Source of the DNA: Paracoccus sp. (in: a-proteobacteria)
GTDB lineage: Bacteria > Pseudomonadota > Alphaproteobacteria > Rhodobacterales > Rhodobacteraceae
DNA: 64,000 nucleotides
Direction: 5' to 3'
NCBI RefSeq assembly: GCF_030538495.1
Contig: NZ_JAUNTW010000004.1
Span: 153,147 to 217,146 of the forward strand
Positions within the stretch are counted from its first letter, which is position 1, and each line of letters starts with the position of its first letter. Below, one piece after another: positions 26,441 through 35,495 of the stretch. The translations under genes were made by a program, and so were the position numbers. The notes beneath the pieces were generated by a model, which was not told the origin of the DNA, did not search any database, and worked only from the letters and a program-made list of their open reading frames with translations.

Positions 26441-26472
26441 AAAAAAACCGACCCCTGAATCACAGGGGCCGG
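26441..26472 (-). terminator. Terminator of gyrA
   Basis: On the minus strand, a 10-bp stem CCGGCCCCTG / CAGGGGTCGG (one G-T pair) is followed by seven T. It ends gyrA before the AI-2E gene. Confidence 0.88.
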
Positions 26473-26483
26473 AAATAATCGTG

Positions 26484-29237
26484 TCAGGTTTCGGGTTCGT
26501 CGGTCAAGGATTCAGGCGCGCCTTGTTCGGCAATCCGGGCGACGGACACAACTTCTTCGCCACCTGTGGTATTGAACACACGCACGCCGCCCGCCGAACG
26601 GGACCGGAAGCTGATGCCGTCCACCGGCACCCGGATCGACTGCCCGGTCGAGGTCGCCAGCATGATCTGATCGTCGCTGTCCACCGGGAAGCTGGCGACA
26701 ACCGCGCCGCCGCGCATTGCGCGATCCATGGCCATCACGCCCTGACCGCCGCGCCCGCGCACCGGGTAATCATGGCTGGAACTGATCTTACCCGCACCGC
26801 GGGCGGTGATGGTCAGGATCAAATCCTCGGCCGCGGACATTTCGGCATAGCGTTCCTGCGTGATCGTGCCTTCGGTGACGGTTTCGTCGTCGTCATCCGC
26901 CTCGGCCCCGTCATCCAAAGCACCGGCGACCGCGCGGCGCATTTTCAGATAAGCGGCGCGTTCCGCGGGGTCGGCCTCGAAATGGCGGATCACGGCCATG
27001 CTGACCACGGTGTCATCACCCGCCAGACGGATGCCCCGAACGCCGGTGGAATCGCGGCCCTTGAACACGCGAACGGCGGTCGTCGGGAACCGGATCGCGC
27101 GACCGGCAGCAGTCAGCAGCATCACATCGTCATCTTCGGTCGCCATGCGCACCCCGATCAGCGACGTGCCTTCGGGCAGTTTCATCGCGATTTTGCCATT
27201 CGCGCGCACGCTGCCGAAATCCGACAGCGCGTTGCGGCGCACATCGCCGCCATCGGTGGCAAAGATCACCTGATAATTGTCCCATTCCGTTTCCGGCGCG
27301 TCCACCGGCATCAGCGCGGCAATCGACACACCCGCGCCGATGGGCAGGATGTTGACGATGGCCTTGCCCTTGGCGGTGCGCCCGCCCAGCGGCAAACGCC
27401 ATGTTTTCAGGCGATACACCATGCCGTCGGTGGTAAAGAACAGCAGTTCCGTATGCGTGTTGGCGACGAACAGCGTGGTCACAACATCGTCTTCTTTGGT
27501 CGCCATGCCCGACAGGCCCTTGCCGCCGCGACGCTGAGCGCGGAATTCGGCCAAAGCCGTGCGTTTGATGTAACCGCCGCTGGTGATGGTGACGACCATA
27601 TCTTCGCGTTCGATCAGGTCTTCGTCGTCCATATCACCGGCCCAGTCGGTGATCTCGGTCCGGCGCGGCACGGCGAACAGATCGCGGATTTCGCGCAATT
27701 CGTCGCTGATGATCGCCATGATCCGTTCGCGGCTGGCCAGAATCGCCAGATAATCGCGGATCGCGTCGGCCAGTTGTTGCAGTTCGTCCGTGACCTCTTT
27801 TACGCCGATCTGCGTCAGGCGTTGCAGGCGCAGGTCCAGAATCGCGCGGGCCTGCGTTTCCGACAGGTTATAGGTGCCGTCGTCGTTCACCGGATGGCGC
27901 GGATCGTCGATCAGGCGCAGATATTCCACGATGTCATGCGCGGGCCAGCGGCGGGCCATCAGACGTTCGCGCGCCTCGGTCGCGTCAGCGGATGCGCGAA
28001 TGGTGGCCACAACTTCGTCCACATTCGACACCGCGACGGCCAAACCGCAGAGGATATGACTGCGTTCACGCGCCTTGCGCAGTTCATAGGCGGTCCGGCG
28101 GGCGACAACCTCTTCGCGGAAGGTGATGAAATGCGTCAGAAAATCGCGCAGCGCCAGCTGTTCAGGCCGCCCGCCATTCAGCGCCAGCATGTTGCAGCCG
28201 AAACTGGTTTGCAGCGACGTAAAGCGGAACAACTGGTTCAGCACCACATCCGGCGTTGCGTCGCGTTTCAGTTCCACCACGACCCGCACGCCCTGACGGT
28301 CGGATTCGTCCTGAACGCTGCTGATGCCTTCGACGCGCTTTTCCTTGGCCAGTTCGGCGATGCGTTCGATCAGGCTGGCTTTGTTCACCTGATAGGGGAT
28401 TTCGTCGATGACGATGGCGAAACGGTCTTTGCGCGGTTCCTCGATATGGGTTTTGGCGCGGATGATGACGCTGCCGCGTCCCTCCAGATAGGCTTTGCGC
28501 GCGCCGGACCGGCCCAAAATCATCGCGCCGGTCGGGAAATCGGGGCCGGGGATGATGTCCAGCAGCCGTTCGGTCGGCAGGTCGGGATTGTCGATCAGTT
28601 CCAGCGTGGCGTCGATCACCTCGCCCAGGTTATGTGGCGGAATATTGGTGGCCATGCCGACGGCAATACCGCCCGCGCCATTGACCAGCATATTCGGAAA
28701 ACGCGCCGGCAGAACCGTGGGTTCGCGGTCTTTGCCGTCATAGTTGTCCTGAAAATCAACGGTATCTTTGTCGATGTCCATTAACAGGAAATTGGCGGGT
28801 TTATCCATCCGCACTTCGGTATAGCGCATGGCGGCGGGGGGGTCGCCATCCATCGAACCAAAGTTGCCCTGACCATCCAGCAGCGGCAGCGACATGGAAA
28901 AATCCTGCGCCATGCGGACCAGGGCATCATAGATCGCCGCGTCGCCATGCGGGTGGTATTTCCCCATCACATCGCCCACCGGACGCGCCGATTTGCGATA
29001 GGGTTTGTCGGGGGTATTCCCGCTTTCGTCCATAGCATAGAGGATGCGGCGATGCACCGGCTTCAGCCCGTCGCGCAGATCCGGAATCGCGCGGCTGACA
29101 ATCACCGACATCGCATAATCCAGATACGAGGTGCGCATTTCCGACGAAATGTCGATCACCGGCCCGTCATGCGCCATCACGCGGATTTCGGGGGTGTTGT
29201 CGTCGTCTGGCTGGTCGGTTTCGGGGGTGTCAGTCAC
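26484..29237 (-). CDS. gyrA: DNA gyrase subunit A
   Basis: The breakage-reunion subunit of gyrase, with GyrB introducing negative supercoils. The 917-residue product has the catalytic Tyr139 in [10 protein letters not shown] and the GyrA-box QRRGGKG (about residue 567), which separates it from ParC. In the quinolone region [11 protein letters not shown], the position of E. coli Ser83 is Ala100, while Asp104 matches Asp87. The start is a GTG at 29237 with AAGGACATGCC upstream. An acidic insert ([13 protein letters not shown]) lies in the C-terminal domain. The gene is intact although a prophage begins within about 100-250 bases of its 5' end. Confidence 0.97.
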   Translation of the reverse strand: MTDTPETDQPDDDNTPEIRVMAHDGPVIDISSEMRTSYLDYAMSVIVSRAIPDLRDGLKPVHRRILYAMDESGNTPDKPYRKSARPVGDVMGKYHPHGDAAIYDALVRMAQDFSMSLPLLDGQGNFGSMDGDPPAAMRYTEVRMDKPANFLLMDIDKDTVDFQDNYDGKDREPTVLPARFPNMLVNGAGGIAVGMATNIPPHNLGEVIDATLELIDNPDLPTERLLDIIPGPDFPTGAMILGRSGARKAYLEGRGSVIIRAKTHIEEPRKDRFAIVIDEIPYQVNKASLIERIAELAKEKRVEGISSVQDESDRQGVRVVVELKRDATPDVVLNQLFRFTSLQTSFGCNMLALNGGRPEQLALRDFLTHFITFREEVVARRTAYELRKARERSHILCGLAVAVSNVDEVVATIRASADATEARERLMARRWPAHDIVEYLRLIDDPRHPVNDDGTYNLSETQARAILDLRLQRLTQIGVKEVTDELQQLADAIRDYLAILASRERIMAIISDELREIRDLFAVPRRTEITDWAGDMDDEDLIEREDMVVTITSGGYIKRTALAEFRAQRRGGKGLSGMATKEDDVVTTLFVANTHTELLFFTTDGMVYRLKTWRLPLGGRTAKGKAIVNILPIGAGVSIAALMPVDAPETEWDNYQVIFATDGGDVRRNALSDFGSVRANGKIAMKLPEGTSLIGVRMATEDDDVMLLTAAGRAIRFPTTAVRVFKGRDSTGVRGIRLAGDDTVVSMAVIRHFEADPAERAAYLKMRRAVAGALDDGAEADDDDETVTEGTITQERYAEMSAAEDLILTITARGAGKISSSHDYPVRGRGGQGVMAMDRAMRGGAVVASFPVDSDDQIMLATSTGQSIRVPVDGISFRSRSAGGVRVFNTTGGEEVVSVARIAEQGAPESLTDEPET

Positions 29238-29488
29238 GGCATGTCCTTCGGGCGTCTGTTGCCAAAGGCTCTATCCGATCAGGCGTTTGGGTGCAATCGC
29301 GGGGGCAGGATATTGAGTATTAAGCGCATGTGGGCCTTTGGGCCTACCTTCAGTGGCAAAAGTTAGTCAGGCGAATCACAGATCAAAGGGTTAGCGTCCT
29401 AAATAGTTTAGTGGGTCCATATACACCACAACCCCTTGTGTGGCACAAAATTGCCACCCTGCCTTGGACCCATCCAATGAAACCCAGA
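29238..29488. other. gyrA upstream region and left chromosome-phage junction
   Basis: These 251 bases hold the gyrA leader on one side and the approach to the phage polymerase gene on the other. The exact junction is not visible: I find no tRNA and no repeat that I can pair. A weak hairpin (CCACA / TGTGG) lies near 29430-29447, and the first phage dyad is at 29462. The frame of the polymerase gene is open upstream to 29330, but homology begins near 29489. Confidence 0.45.
29462..29479 (+). repeat. Phage dyad 1
   Basis: CCTTGGACCCATCCAATG, matching TTRGAYNNRTCYAA, just before the RNA polymerase N-terminal polypeptide gene. Confidence 0.75.
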
Positions 29489-30316
29489 ATGAAAACATGG
29501 TGGGCAGACATGCCCGACCCCGTGCTGATGGAAACAGCATGGGAACGTCAAATGAACCTTTCCGGGATGGAGGCTTACGAAGCATCCCGGTATCGGGAAG
29601 GCACAACGGACCTGAGAGGAAGCGCCTCGGACACGAAGGCAGGTCAGAAGGTCATCAGACGCCTTCTGGAAGTCACGGAGACCGCCCTTGAGGCCCTCCA
29701 ACGCGAATCCGTAGCCGTGGCCCCTAGACACAGAACCAGCCGTTCAGCCCGCGCTACGCTGGTTCTGGTGCCTGCCGAAACGCTGGCCCTTTTGACCCTC
29801 AAAACGATGATTGATCGGGCGGCGGGCTGTCCCAACCCGAACGAGGGTGTGAATTATCAACAGACCTGCGTTCAGTTGGCCGGTGTGGTGGAAACGGAGT
29901 TGAACTTTCGGAACTGGGTTAAGGAATCTCGGAACGCGGCAAAGGCGTATGCCGAGGCTGAGGGCCTAACGAAGGTCCCAAGGTCCACGGCTGATCGGAT
30001 TCTGGCGGAGTCTAAAGTTACCCGATCAGCGGTTTGGAAGTGGAAACAGACATTCACCGCCCTTTCGGAATACTCTTGGACCACCCAAGAGAAACATTAT
30101 TGCGGCGATGCTTTAATCACCACAACGATCAACGCCCTTCCAGACCACTTTGAGACCCACAACGCCACTCACAAAGGCGTCCTGCGTAAATACCTGCGCA
30201 CAACCGAGGCGTTCCGTCACGAATTGGAACGCATCGAACATCAAATATCCATCCACCAGACAGTCAAAAAGCCCATGCTGACGAAGCCAAAACGCTGGGT
30301 TCTGGTGAATGACTGA
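29489..30316 (+). CDS. T7-type phage RNA polymerase, N-terminal polypeptide of a split enzyme
   Basis: This 275-residue protein corresponds to the N-terminal third of T7 RNA polymerase. It begins with the region aligned to the polymerase N-terminal helices (PDPVLMETAWERQMNLSG) and ends KKPMLTKPKRWVLVND, matching the VVPPKPW segment just before the GGGY loop of T7 polymerase. It stops there, and the catalytic remainder is encoded by the next gene in another frame. The ATG at 29489 is chosen because it starts the homology; an ATG at 29477 lies inside a phage dyad and the frame is open back to 29330. N4 RNAPII is also a two-polypeptide T7-family enzyme, with a first subunit of similar size. Confidence 0.85.
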   Translation: MKTWWADMPDPVLMETAWERQMNLSGMEAYEASRYREGTTDLRGSASDTKAGQKVIRRLLEVTETALEALQRESVAVAPRHRTSRSARATLVLVPAETLALLTLKTMIDRAAGCPNPNEGVNYQQTCVQLAGVVETELNFRNWVKESRNAAKAYAEAEGLTKVPRSTADRILAESKVTRSAVWKWKQTFTALSEYSWTTQEKHYCGDALITTTINALPDHFETHNATHKGVLRKYLRTTEAFRHELERIEHQISIHQTVKKPMLTKPKRWVLVND

Positions 30317-30334
30317 TTTAGACCGATCCAAAGG
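30317..30334 (+). repeat. Phage dyad 2, at the polymerase split
   Basis: TTTAGACCGATCCAAAGG lies between the two polymerase ORFs and supplies the ribosome site of the second. Confidence 0.85.
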
Positions 30335-30344
30335 AACGAGCAGA

Positions 30345-32114
30345 ATGACTAAACACTACGCCGGAGGTTACTTCCTGAACAACGAGCCGATTGTCCGGGG
30401 GTTTGGACCCAATGCCCACACCGCCGCCGATTTAAGCCAAATCAGCAATTACGCCGTGGAAGCACTTAATGCCATCCAAGAAACCCCTTGGCGGGTCAAC
30501 CTGTTTATTCTGGATACTGTCTTAGCGTTCCAGAAACGGGGAAAAGACCTTGGGTTCACCGGGCGAAACGGCTTTGAGACCGTCCTTAAGATTGCCCGCC
30601 CGGATAATCCCAAGAATGACCCAAAGAACCCTGTGAACCGCCGCCTGACAGAAGAAGAATGGGCCTGTCTGGACCGCGACGGCAAACAGCGGATCAAGAA
30701 AGAAACGGCCCGGGAGTATAAACGCTACGAGGAAGAGTTGGGCGTCTGGCGGGCAACGGCACGAATTGTCAAGCTGGCCGATGAAATGTCCCAGTTTGAT
30801 CGGTTCTATTTCCCGCATAATATGGACTTCAGAACCCGCATTTACCCCATCCCGAACGACCTGACGCCCCAATCCAACGATCTATCCAAGGGCCTACTGC
30901 GGTTCGCCCGTGGAACCCGTTTGGGGGAGGCCGGGGTGTTCTGGCTGGGTGTGTCTGTGGCGTCTCATTGGGGCGAAGACAAGCTGTCTATGGCGGATCG
31001 GTTCGCGTTCGCGTCCGAGCCTGAGTTCTTCGAACAGTGTATGCAGTGGGTTCGTGACCCTATGACCAACCAAGGGTGGCTCAAGGCTGACAAGCCGTTC
31101 CAGTTCCTTGCAGCGGCGCATGAGTGGGTCACAGCGCAGGGCCTCCCGGATGGTCCCGAAGCCTTTGTGTCCTACCTGCCGGGCAACCTCGACGGGTCAT
31201 GCAACGGCGCGCAACACCTTAGCATCATGGCCCGCGACATGGTGGGGGCAGAGGCGACAAACTGCTGTGACCGGGACACACGGTTTGACCTGTATATGTC
31301 GGTGGCTGATCGCGTTTGGGGTCAGGTCCAGACGGACGCGGAGAAAGGACTGGACGTAGCTGTTGAGTGGGTCCCCCGGCTGCTGTCGGCATCCGACCGC
31401 CGAACCGTGGTGAAGCGGGCGGTGATGACCGTGCCTTATGGTGTCACCGAATACGGCGTGGCCGGGTTCATGGAGAAGGACGGACATGTTGACGGCATGG
31501 ACAACGAATGGGACGCGGCGCGTTACATGCGTGACCTTATCATGGCGTCGATTGACAGCACTCTGTCGAATGGCCGCGCGCTGCAACGGTGGTTCCAAGC
31601 CTGTGCGGTTCGGTGTGCTGAGGCGGGTATGCCGCTGACGTGGGACACCCCGGCGGGCAGCAAGGTGACACAGGCGTATCGGAATGTCGTTCAGAACCGG
31701 GTTTTGTCGTATGATACGCGGTTCTATCTTTATGCGGAACCCGAAGAATACGAAACCAAGGAGGAGTTTCATAACCGCATCGGTATGGATGTTCGTAAAA
31801 TGGGGTCTTCCGCTCCGCCCAACGTGGTTCATTCCTGTGATGCCAGTCATTTGCAGATCACCACGGTTCGGATGGCGGATGCCGGTATTCGGGACTTCTC
31901 GATGATCCATGACTCCTTTGGGTGCCCTATGGCCTATGTCGGACTTATGCGGGATATTCTGCGCCAAACGGCGGTGGATATGTATTCTGGGGATTACCTG
32001 CAAATCTGGAAAGAGAGCGTTGAACGGTATTCCGGGCTGGTGATGCCGGAGCCGCCTGAGGTGGGGGATTTCAACGTGTTCGAGATTTTAGGGTCGGAAT
32101 ACTTCTTCTCGTAA
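30345..32114 (+). CDS. T7-type phage RNA polymerase, catalytic polypeptide of a split enzyme
   Basis: This 589-residue protein is the palm, fingers and C-terminal part of a T7-family polymerase. It starts MTKHYAGGYFLNNEPIVR, at the GGY loop where the previous protein ends. The catalytic motifs are NMDFRTRIYP (DxxGR with Thr for Gly), NLDGSCNGAQH (motif A Asp, T7 Asp537), RRTVVKRAVMTVPYG (motif B, T7 Arg627, Lys631, Tyr639) and MIHDSFG (motif C, T7 Asp812). The C-terminus ILGSEYFFS recalls the T7 ...DFAFA end. It begins 28 bases after the first subunit's stop, with its own AAAGGAAC ribosome site, so it should be made separately. It would transcribe later phage genes. Confidence 0.93.
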   Translation: MTKHYAGGYFLNNEPIVRGFGPNAHTAADLSQISNYAVEALNAIQETPWRVNLFILDTVLAFQKRGKDLGFTGRNGFETVLKIARPDNPKNDPKNPVNRRLTEEEWACLDRDGKQRIKKETAREYKRYEEELGVWRATARIVKLADEMSQFDRFYFPHNMDFRTRIYPIPNDLTPQSNDLSKGLLRFARGTRLGEAGVFWLGVSVASHWGEDKLSMADRFAFASEPEFFEQCMQWVRDPMTNQGWLKADKPFQFLAAAHEWVTAQGLPDGPEAFVSYLPGNLDGSCNGAQHLSIMARDMVGAEATNCCDRDTRFDLYMSVADRVWGQVQTDAEKGLDVAVEWVPRLLSASDRRTVVKRAVMTVPYGVTEYGVAGFMEKDGHVDGMDNEWDAARYMRDLIMASIDSTLSNGRALQRWFQACAVRCAEAGMPLTWDTPAGSKVTQAYRNVVQNRVLSYDTRFYLYAEPEEYETKEEFHNRIGMDVRKMGSSAPPNVVHSCDASHLQITTVRMADAGIRDFSMIHDSFGCPMAYVGLMRDILRQTAVDMYSGDYLQIWKESVERYSGLVMPEPPEVGDFNVFEILGSEYFFS

Positions 32115-32180
32115 AAGTGTTTCCACAAACGGCCTGAATAGAAGGAAGAACCCGGCGTTCATTCGTCGGGTCTTTTCTTT

Positions 32181-32199
32181 CCTTAGACCCATCCAAAGG
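32181..32199 (+). repeat. Phage dyad 3
   Basis: CCTTAGACCCATCCAAAGG, ending in the ribosome site of the gene at 32209. Confidence 0.85.
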
Positions 32200-32208
32200 A
32201 AACCCTGA

Positions 32209-32442
32209 ATGTTCCTGAACCACCTGCTTTGGTCCGACCCGTTGGACCGCCTCAAGAAACACGCCCAGAAGCAACGCGAAGCTCTTCGCTACGTTCTCAA
32301 CGACGCCGACGAAAAGGCAACCATTGCGCGGCATCAGATTGCCCTGAACCAAGAAAATCTGCGGCAGGCTTTGGCTGACACAGAAAAAGCTAACCACATC
32401 GCCGAAAAAATCGAAACTATTTTGGAAGAACTGAATGACTGA
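32209..32442 (+). CDS. Small helical phage protein
   Basis: A 77-residue, largely helical and charged protein (KKHAQKQREALRYVLND, EKANHIAEKIETILEEL), probably a coiled coil. It is preceded by a phage dyad that ends in the ribosome site AAAGGAAACCCTGA. Its 3' end overlaps the SSB gene by 8 bases. I do not recognise a family; small coiled-coil proteins in this position may modulate the polymerase or replication proteins. Confidence 0.65.
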   Translation: MFLNHLLWSDPLDRLKKHAQKQREALRYVLNDADEKATIARHQIALNQENLRQALADTEKANHIAEKIETILEELND

Positions 32443-33070
32443 GAAGAAACAACGCGGCACCTGTCTGGTCACTCCCACCGGCATTGCCAAATATGCGTGG
32501 CTGAATAAACCGGATAACGGCTTTAACGGCAAGGAAGAACCTGCGTTCAAGGTCCGCATCCTGCTGGACGATACCGATGAAAACCGTGCGTGGTGCGATA
32601 AGGTCATTGAGACGGCCAAAGCCGATGCCCGCCGAATGGGCGTTAAGCTGAAAAAGGTCCACAAAATCCCGTTCCAATTCCCTGAGGATCAAGACGAGGA
32701 CGACTTTATCCCCCAAGAAGGCCGCGAACGCCCTCGTCTGGACGAAGACCACAAGGGCCGGATTTTCTTTGAGACCAAATCGAAGTTCAAGCCCGGCCTG
32801 ATCGACAGCGCCCGCAACGCCCTTCCCGAAGACGTCTTCATCATGTCTGGTGACAAGGCCCGCGTGAAATTCGAAATCAACCCCTACGAAGGCTTAGGGT
32901 CCGGCATTTCGTTCCGCCTGCGGACGGCTCAGTTGGTCGAAAAGAACACCAGCTTTAGTGGCGGACATGGCCCCGACACCGACGGATTCGAAGACATTGA
33001 GGACGGCTATGTGGCCGACCAAACGACCGGCGGGGAGGATGACGACGACGAGGACGAGATTCCCTTCTGA
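32435..33070 (+). CDS. Single-stranded DNA-binding protein, T7 gp2.5-like
   Basis: A 211-residue protein with an OB-fold-like body (GTCLVTPTGIAKYAWLNKPD, AFKVRILLDD, ARVKFEINPYEGLGSGISFRL) and a long acidic tail ending DDDDEDEIPF. An acidic C-terminus with a terminal Phe is the hallmark of T7 gp2.5 and related phage SSBs; it contacts the polymerase and helicase. It binds single strands during replication and recombination. Its last base is shared with the next start (TGATG). Confidence 0.8.
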   Translation: MTEKKQRGTCLVTPTGIAKYAWLNKPDNGFNGKEEPAFKVRILLDDTDENRAWCDKVIETAKADARRMGVKLKKVHKIPFQFPEDQDEDDFIPQEGRERPRLDEDHKGRIFFETKSKFKPGLIDSARNALPEDVFIMSGDKARVKFEINPYEGLGSGISFRLRTAQLVEKNTSFSGGHGPDTDGFEDIEDGYVADQTTGGEDDDDEDEIPF

Positions 33071-33489
33071 TGGAGACCATCTTCACGATCCCCGCAACGC
33101 CCGTCCCGGCGTCCCGCCCACGGGTCTTTGGGCCGGGGCGTGTGGCCTATCCTAAGGCCCATTTGACCTACGAACAGTTCCTCAAGAACACCCTGCCACA
33201 GCACTGCAAAACAGCCGCCGAAGGTCCTGTAGAGGTCCGGCTTCTGTTCGTCATGCCACCCTACAAAACGTCGGCCTACCCGGTCCACCGGGCCGACGTG
33301 GACAACCTCGCAAAGCTGCCTTTGGACGCAATGACCAAATGTGGGTTCTGGACCGATGACAGCCTTGTGTCTGTCCTGTCGAGTTCCAAGCGGTTTGCCA
33401 AAGCGGGGGAGGAACCCCACACCAAAGTTCGGATCATTCCCATCACAGGAGGCCCGGAACACCATTCACAGGAGGCGTTTCACGCATAG
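33070..33489 (+). CDS. RusA-like endodeoxyribonuclease (Holliday-junction resolvase family)
   Basis: A 139-residue protein with the RusA pattern: a beta-hairpin N-terminus (FTIPATPVPASRPRV), then HRADVDNLAKLPLDAM and FWTDDSLV, which contain the family's catalytic Asp residues. It would cut branched DNA during replication or packaging, the job done by gp3 in T7. It starts within the SSB stop codon. Confidence 0.82.
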   Translation: METIFTIPATPVPASRPRVFGPGRVAYPKAHLTYEQFLKNTLPQHCKTAAEGPVEVRLLFVMPPYKTSAYPVHRADVDNLAKLPLDAMTKCGFWTDDSLVSVLSSSKRFAKAGEEPHTKVRIIPITGGPEHHSQEAFHA

Positions 33490-33492
33490 ACC

Positions 33493-33861
33493 ATGAGTGA
33501 AGAACGAAAAATTCACCCCCTACAACGTGCGTGGCTGGCGGGTGTGTTTGAAGGGAAGGCCCAAATAACCCAAAAACTGAATGTTATCCGTATCGACTCG
33601 TTCAGTGAGCCCACGCTGACCCGGTTTGCCGAGGCCGCTGGCGTCGGAACCGTCACGCGGCATCCCAACAGCCCGAACCAATGGAAATACGTCACGAACA
33701 GCCTCGACGGCACCCGTGACCTGATCCTGATGGTCCTTCCGCTCCTCAGCCCCAACCGGGCCAAGACCGCCACAGACCTTCTGAGGCGGATCGAAAGGAA
33801 CCCAACGTGGCAAAAGAAACACGCGAAGAAAGCTGCCTCGTCCGTCACCAAGCCTGCCTAA
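33493..33861 (+). CDS. LAGLIDADG-like protein, possible homing endonuclease relative
   Basis: A 122-residue protein whose N-terminus LQRAWLAGVFEGKAQIT matches the LAGLIDADG helix and the following strand (W-LAG-x-FEG), keeping an acidic residue at the metal position. The rest (TLTRFAEAAGVGTVTRH, WKYVTNSLDGTRDLILMVLP, NRAKTATDLLRRI) follows the single-motif fold. Single-motif members dimerise. Here it may be a free-standing phage homing nuclease or a degenerate DNA-binding relative. Its 3' end overlaps the primase-helicase gene by 55 bases. Confidence 0.55.
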   Translation: MSEERKIHPLQRAWLAGVFEGKAQITQKLNVIRIDSFSEPTLTRFAEAAGVGTVTRHPNSPNQWKYVTNSLDGTRDLILMVLPLLSPNRAKTATDLLRRIERNPTWQKKHAKKAASSVTKPA

Positions 33862-35495
33862 AGGAGGACTGCGGGAGTTCCGACGCAGCGGCGGTTTATT
33901 CAAGTGGTTGGATACGCTGCTTTAGTTGCGGGGCCAATTACCACGACCCAGACAATCCACCTGAGGGGTCCCTTAGACCCGTCCAAAGGAACACCATGAG
34001 CGAATACCGATGGATTACGGGGGAACCTGTCGCCTTAACGGCACGGGGGATTCCCGAAGATGTATGCAAAAAGTTTCACTATTGGGTCGGGACCGTCCCC
34101 AAAGATTACCCCTGTAAAGAAGGATCGGCCATGTCGGCCATGCGGGGTAAGAAGGTCCAGATTGAGAATTACTACGAAGATGGTGTCCGGGTTGGGCAGA
34201 AGCTACGCGACCGAAACAAAAACTTCGTGGTGATCGGTAAGATTGGCAGTTCCCTGTTCGGCAAAAACGCCGCACCTGCGGGGTCCAAACAGATTGTCAT
34301 CACGGAGGGGGCGATTGACGCCCTTTCCTACGCCACGGCCCGCAAGAACTGGCCGGTTGTATCCATCCCGAACGGGGCGGATGCTGCGGTCAAAGCCCTA
34401 AAGGACAACCTCGAATACCTTGAGTCCTTCGAGTCGGTCATCCTGTGTTTCGACAACGACGAAGCCGGTCAGGCCGCCTTGGAGAAATGCAAGGGCATCT
34501 TGTCCCCCGGCAAAATGAAGATCGGTCGTCTGTCCAGCGAATATAAGGACTTCAACGAAGCTTTGGACGCTGGGGACATTAAGGCCATCCTCGGCGCTGT
34601 CTTCAATGCCGAGGAGGTCCGACCTGACGGGCTGGTCGAGGTGGAGGACGTCTGGGAAGACGCTCTGAAACCCATTGAGTGGGGCCTGCCGTGGTTTCTG
34701 GATGATCTGACTCAGCTTACCTACGGACGTCGATATGGTGAGGTTTACGCCTTGGGTGCTGGAACAGGGGTCGGTAAGACGGACTTTCTGACGGAGCAGA
34801 TAGCCTATGATGTTCAGACCTTGGATCAAAAAGTGGGCCTTCTGTTCCTTGAGCAAAAACCCGTCGAAACCATCAAGCGAATTGCTGGCAAGATCGGCAA
34901 CAAGCGGTTTCACATCCCCGACGCCGACTGGACACCTGACGACTTCCTAAAGGCGGCTGAACCGCTGCGGGGGAAAGTCACCCTGTATGACTCCTTTGGG
35001 GAAACCGAATGGGACCAAGTGAAGGTCCGTATTCGGCACATGGCTGTGTCCAAAGGCATCAAGCTATTTTACGTCGATCACCTGACGGCAATGGCGGACA
35101 CAGGCGACGAAAAGGGCAGTCTGGAACAGATCATGAAGGAAATGGCGGGACTGGCGAATGAGCTATCCGTCATCATCCACTTTGTGTCCCACCTGTCCAC
35201 CCCCGACGGGACACCACATGAAGAAGGCGGTCGGGTCATGATCCGGCACTTCAAAGGCTCGCGATCCATCGGGTTCTGGTCATTCCTCATGCTGGGTCTG
35301 GAGCGTTCGCAACAGGCCGAAGATGAAGATGAACGGCATACGACGACCCTAAGGGTTCTCAAGGACCGATACACAGGGAGGGCCACAGGCCACACCCTGC
35401 TTCTGGGCTATGACCTCGAACGGGGTCGCCTTGGACCAATCCAAGACACGAAACTCAGCGAAGATAAACTCAAAGAGGCTGCGGAGGGCTTCTGA
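33807..35495 (+). CDS. Phage primase-helicase, T7 gp4-like
   Basis: This 562-residue protein primes and unwinds at the phage fork. An N-terminal zinc ribbon has Cys17, Cys22 (ACLKEDCGSSD), Cys38 and Cys41 (RCFSCGANY). The TOPRIM primase domain has IVITEGAIDALSYA and SVILCFDNDEAGQ. The DnaB-like helicase domain has the Walker A GAGTGVGKTDF, Walker B LFYVDHLTAMAD and the RHFKGSRSI arginine-rich segment. It starts at a GTG (33807) after AAAGGAACCCAAC. An ATG at codon 64, just past the zinc ribbon, has its own dyad and ribosome site, and would give a shorter form without the ribbon, as in T7 gp4A/gp4B. Confidence 0.93.
   Translation: MAKETREESCLVRHQACLKEDCGSSDAAAVYSSGWIRCFSCGANYHDPDNPPEGSLRPVQRNTMSEYRWITGEPVALTARGIPEDVCKKFHYWVGTVPKDYPCKEGSAMSAMRGKKVQIENYYEDGVRVGQKLRDRNKNFVVIGKIGSSLFGKNAAPAGSKQIVITEGAIDALSYATARKNWPVVSIPNGADAAVKALKDNLEYLESFESVILCFDNDEAGQAALEKCKGILSPGKMKIGRLSSEYKDFNEALDAGDIKAILGAVFNAEEVRPDGLVEVEDVWEDALKPIEWGLPWFLDDLTQLTYGRRYGEVYALGAGTGVGKTDFLTEQIAYDVQTLDQKVGLLFLEQKPVETIKRIAGKIGNKRFHIPDADWTPDDFLKAAEPLRGKVTLYDSFGETEWDQVKVRIRHMAVSKGIKLFYVDHLTAMADTGDEKGSLEQIMKEMAGLANELSVIIHFVSHLSTPDGTPHEEGGRVMIRHFKGSRSIGFWSFLMLGLERSQQAEDEDERHTTTLRVLKDRYTGRATGHTLLLGYDLERGRLGPIQDTKLSEDKLKEAAEGF
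33971..33989 (+). repeat. Phage dyad 4
   Basis: CCTTAGACCCGTCCAAAGG, inside the primase-helicase gene, immediately before its internal start at 33996. Confidence 0.85.
33971..33998 (+). promoter_or_regulatory. Internal translation start of primase-helicase (codon 64)
   Basis: The dyad CCTTAGACCCGTCCAAAGG (33971-33989) runs into the ribosome site AAAGGA, and the ATG at 33996 follows (MSEYRWITGEP). It lies in the linker after the zinc ribbon and would produce a 499-residue helicase form. T7 gene 4 uses the same arrangement at its own Met64. Confidence 0.7.
35429..35445 (+). repeat. Phage dyad 5
   Basis: CCTTGGACCAATCCAAG, perfect arms, within the helicase coding sequence, reading LGPIQ there. 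Confidence 0.75.

Noticed and set aside
26250-28784. Long open frame on the plus strand opposite gyrA
   Set aside because: It is the GC-rich mirror of gyrA; its translation is low-complexity and matches no protein.
29280-29460. tRNA gene or attachment core at the left phage end
   Set aside because: No cloverleaf or CCA-end pattern could be found, and no second copy is in the window.
30074-30090. CTTGGACCACCCAAG as another phage dyad
   Set aside because: It lacks the TCYAA arm and breaks the consensus.
29489-32114. Broken (pseudogene) RNA polymerase
   Set aside because: The break falls in a loop, no sequence is missing, and the second ORF has its own dyad and ribosome site.
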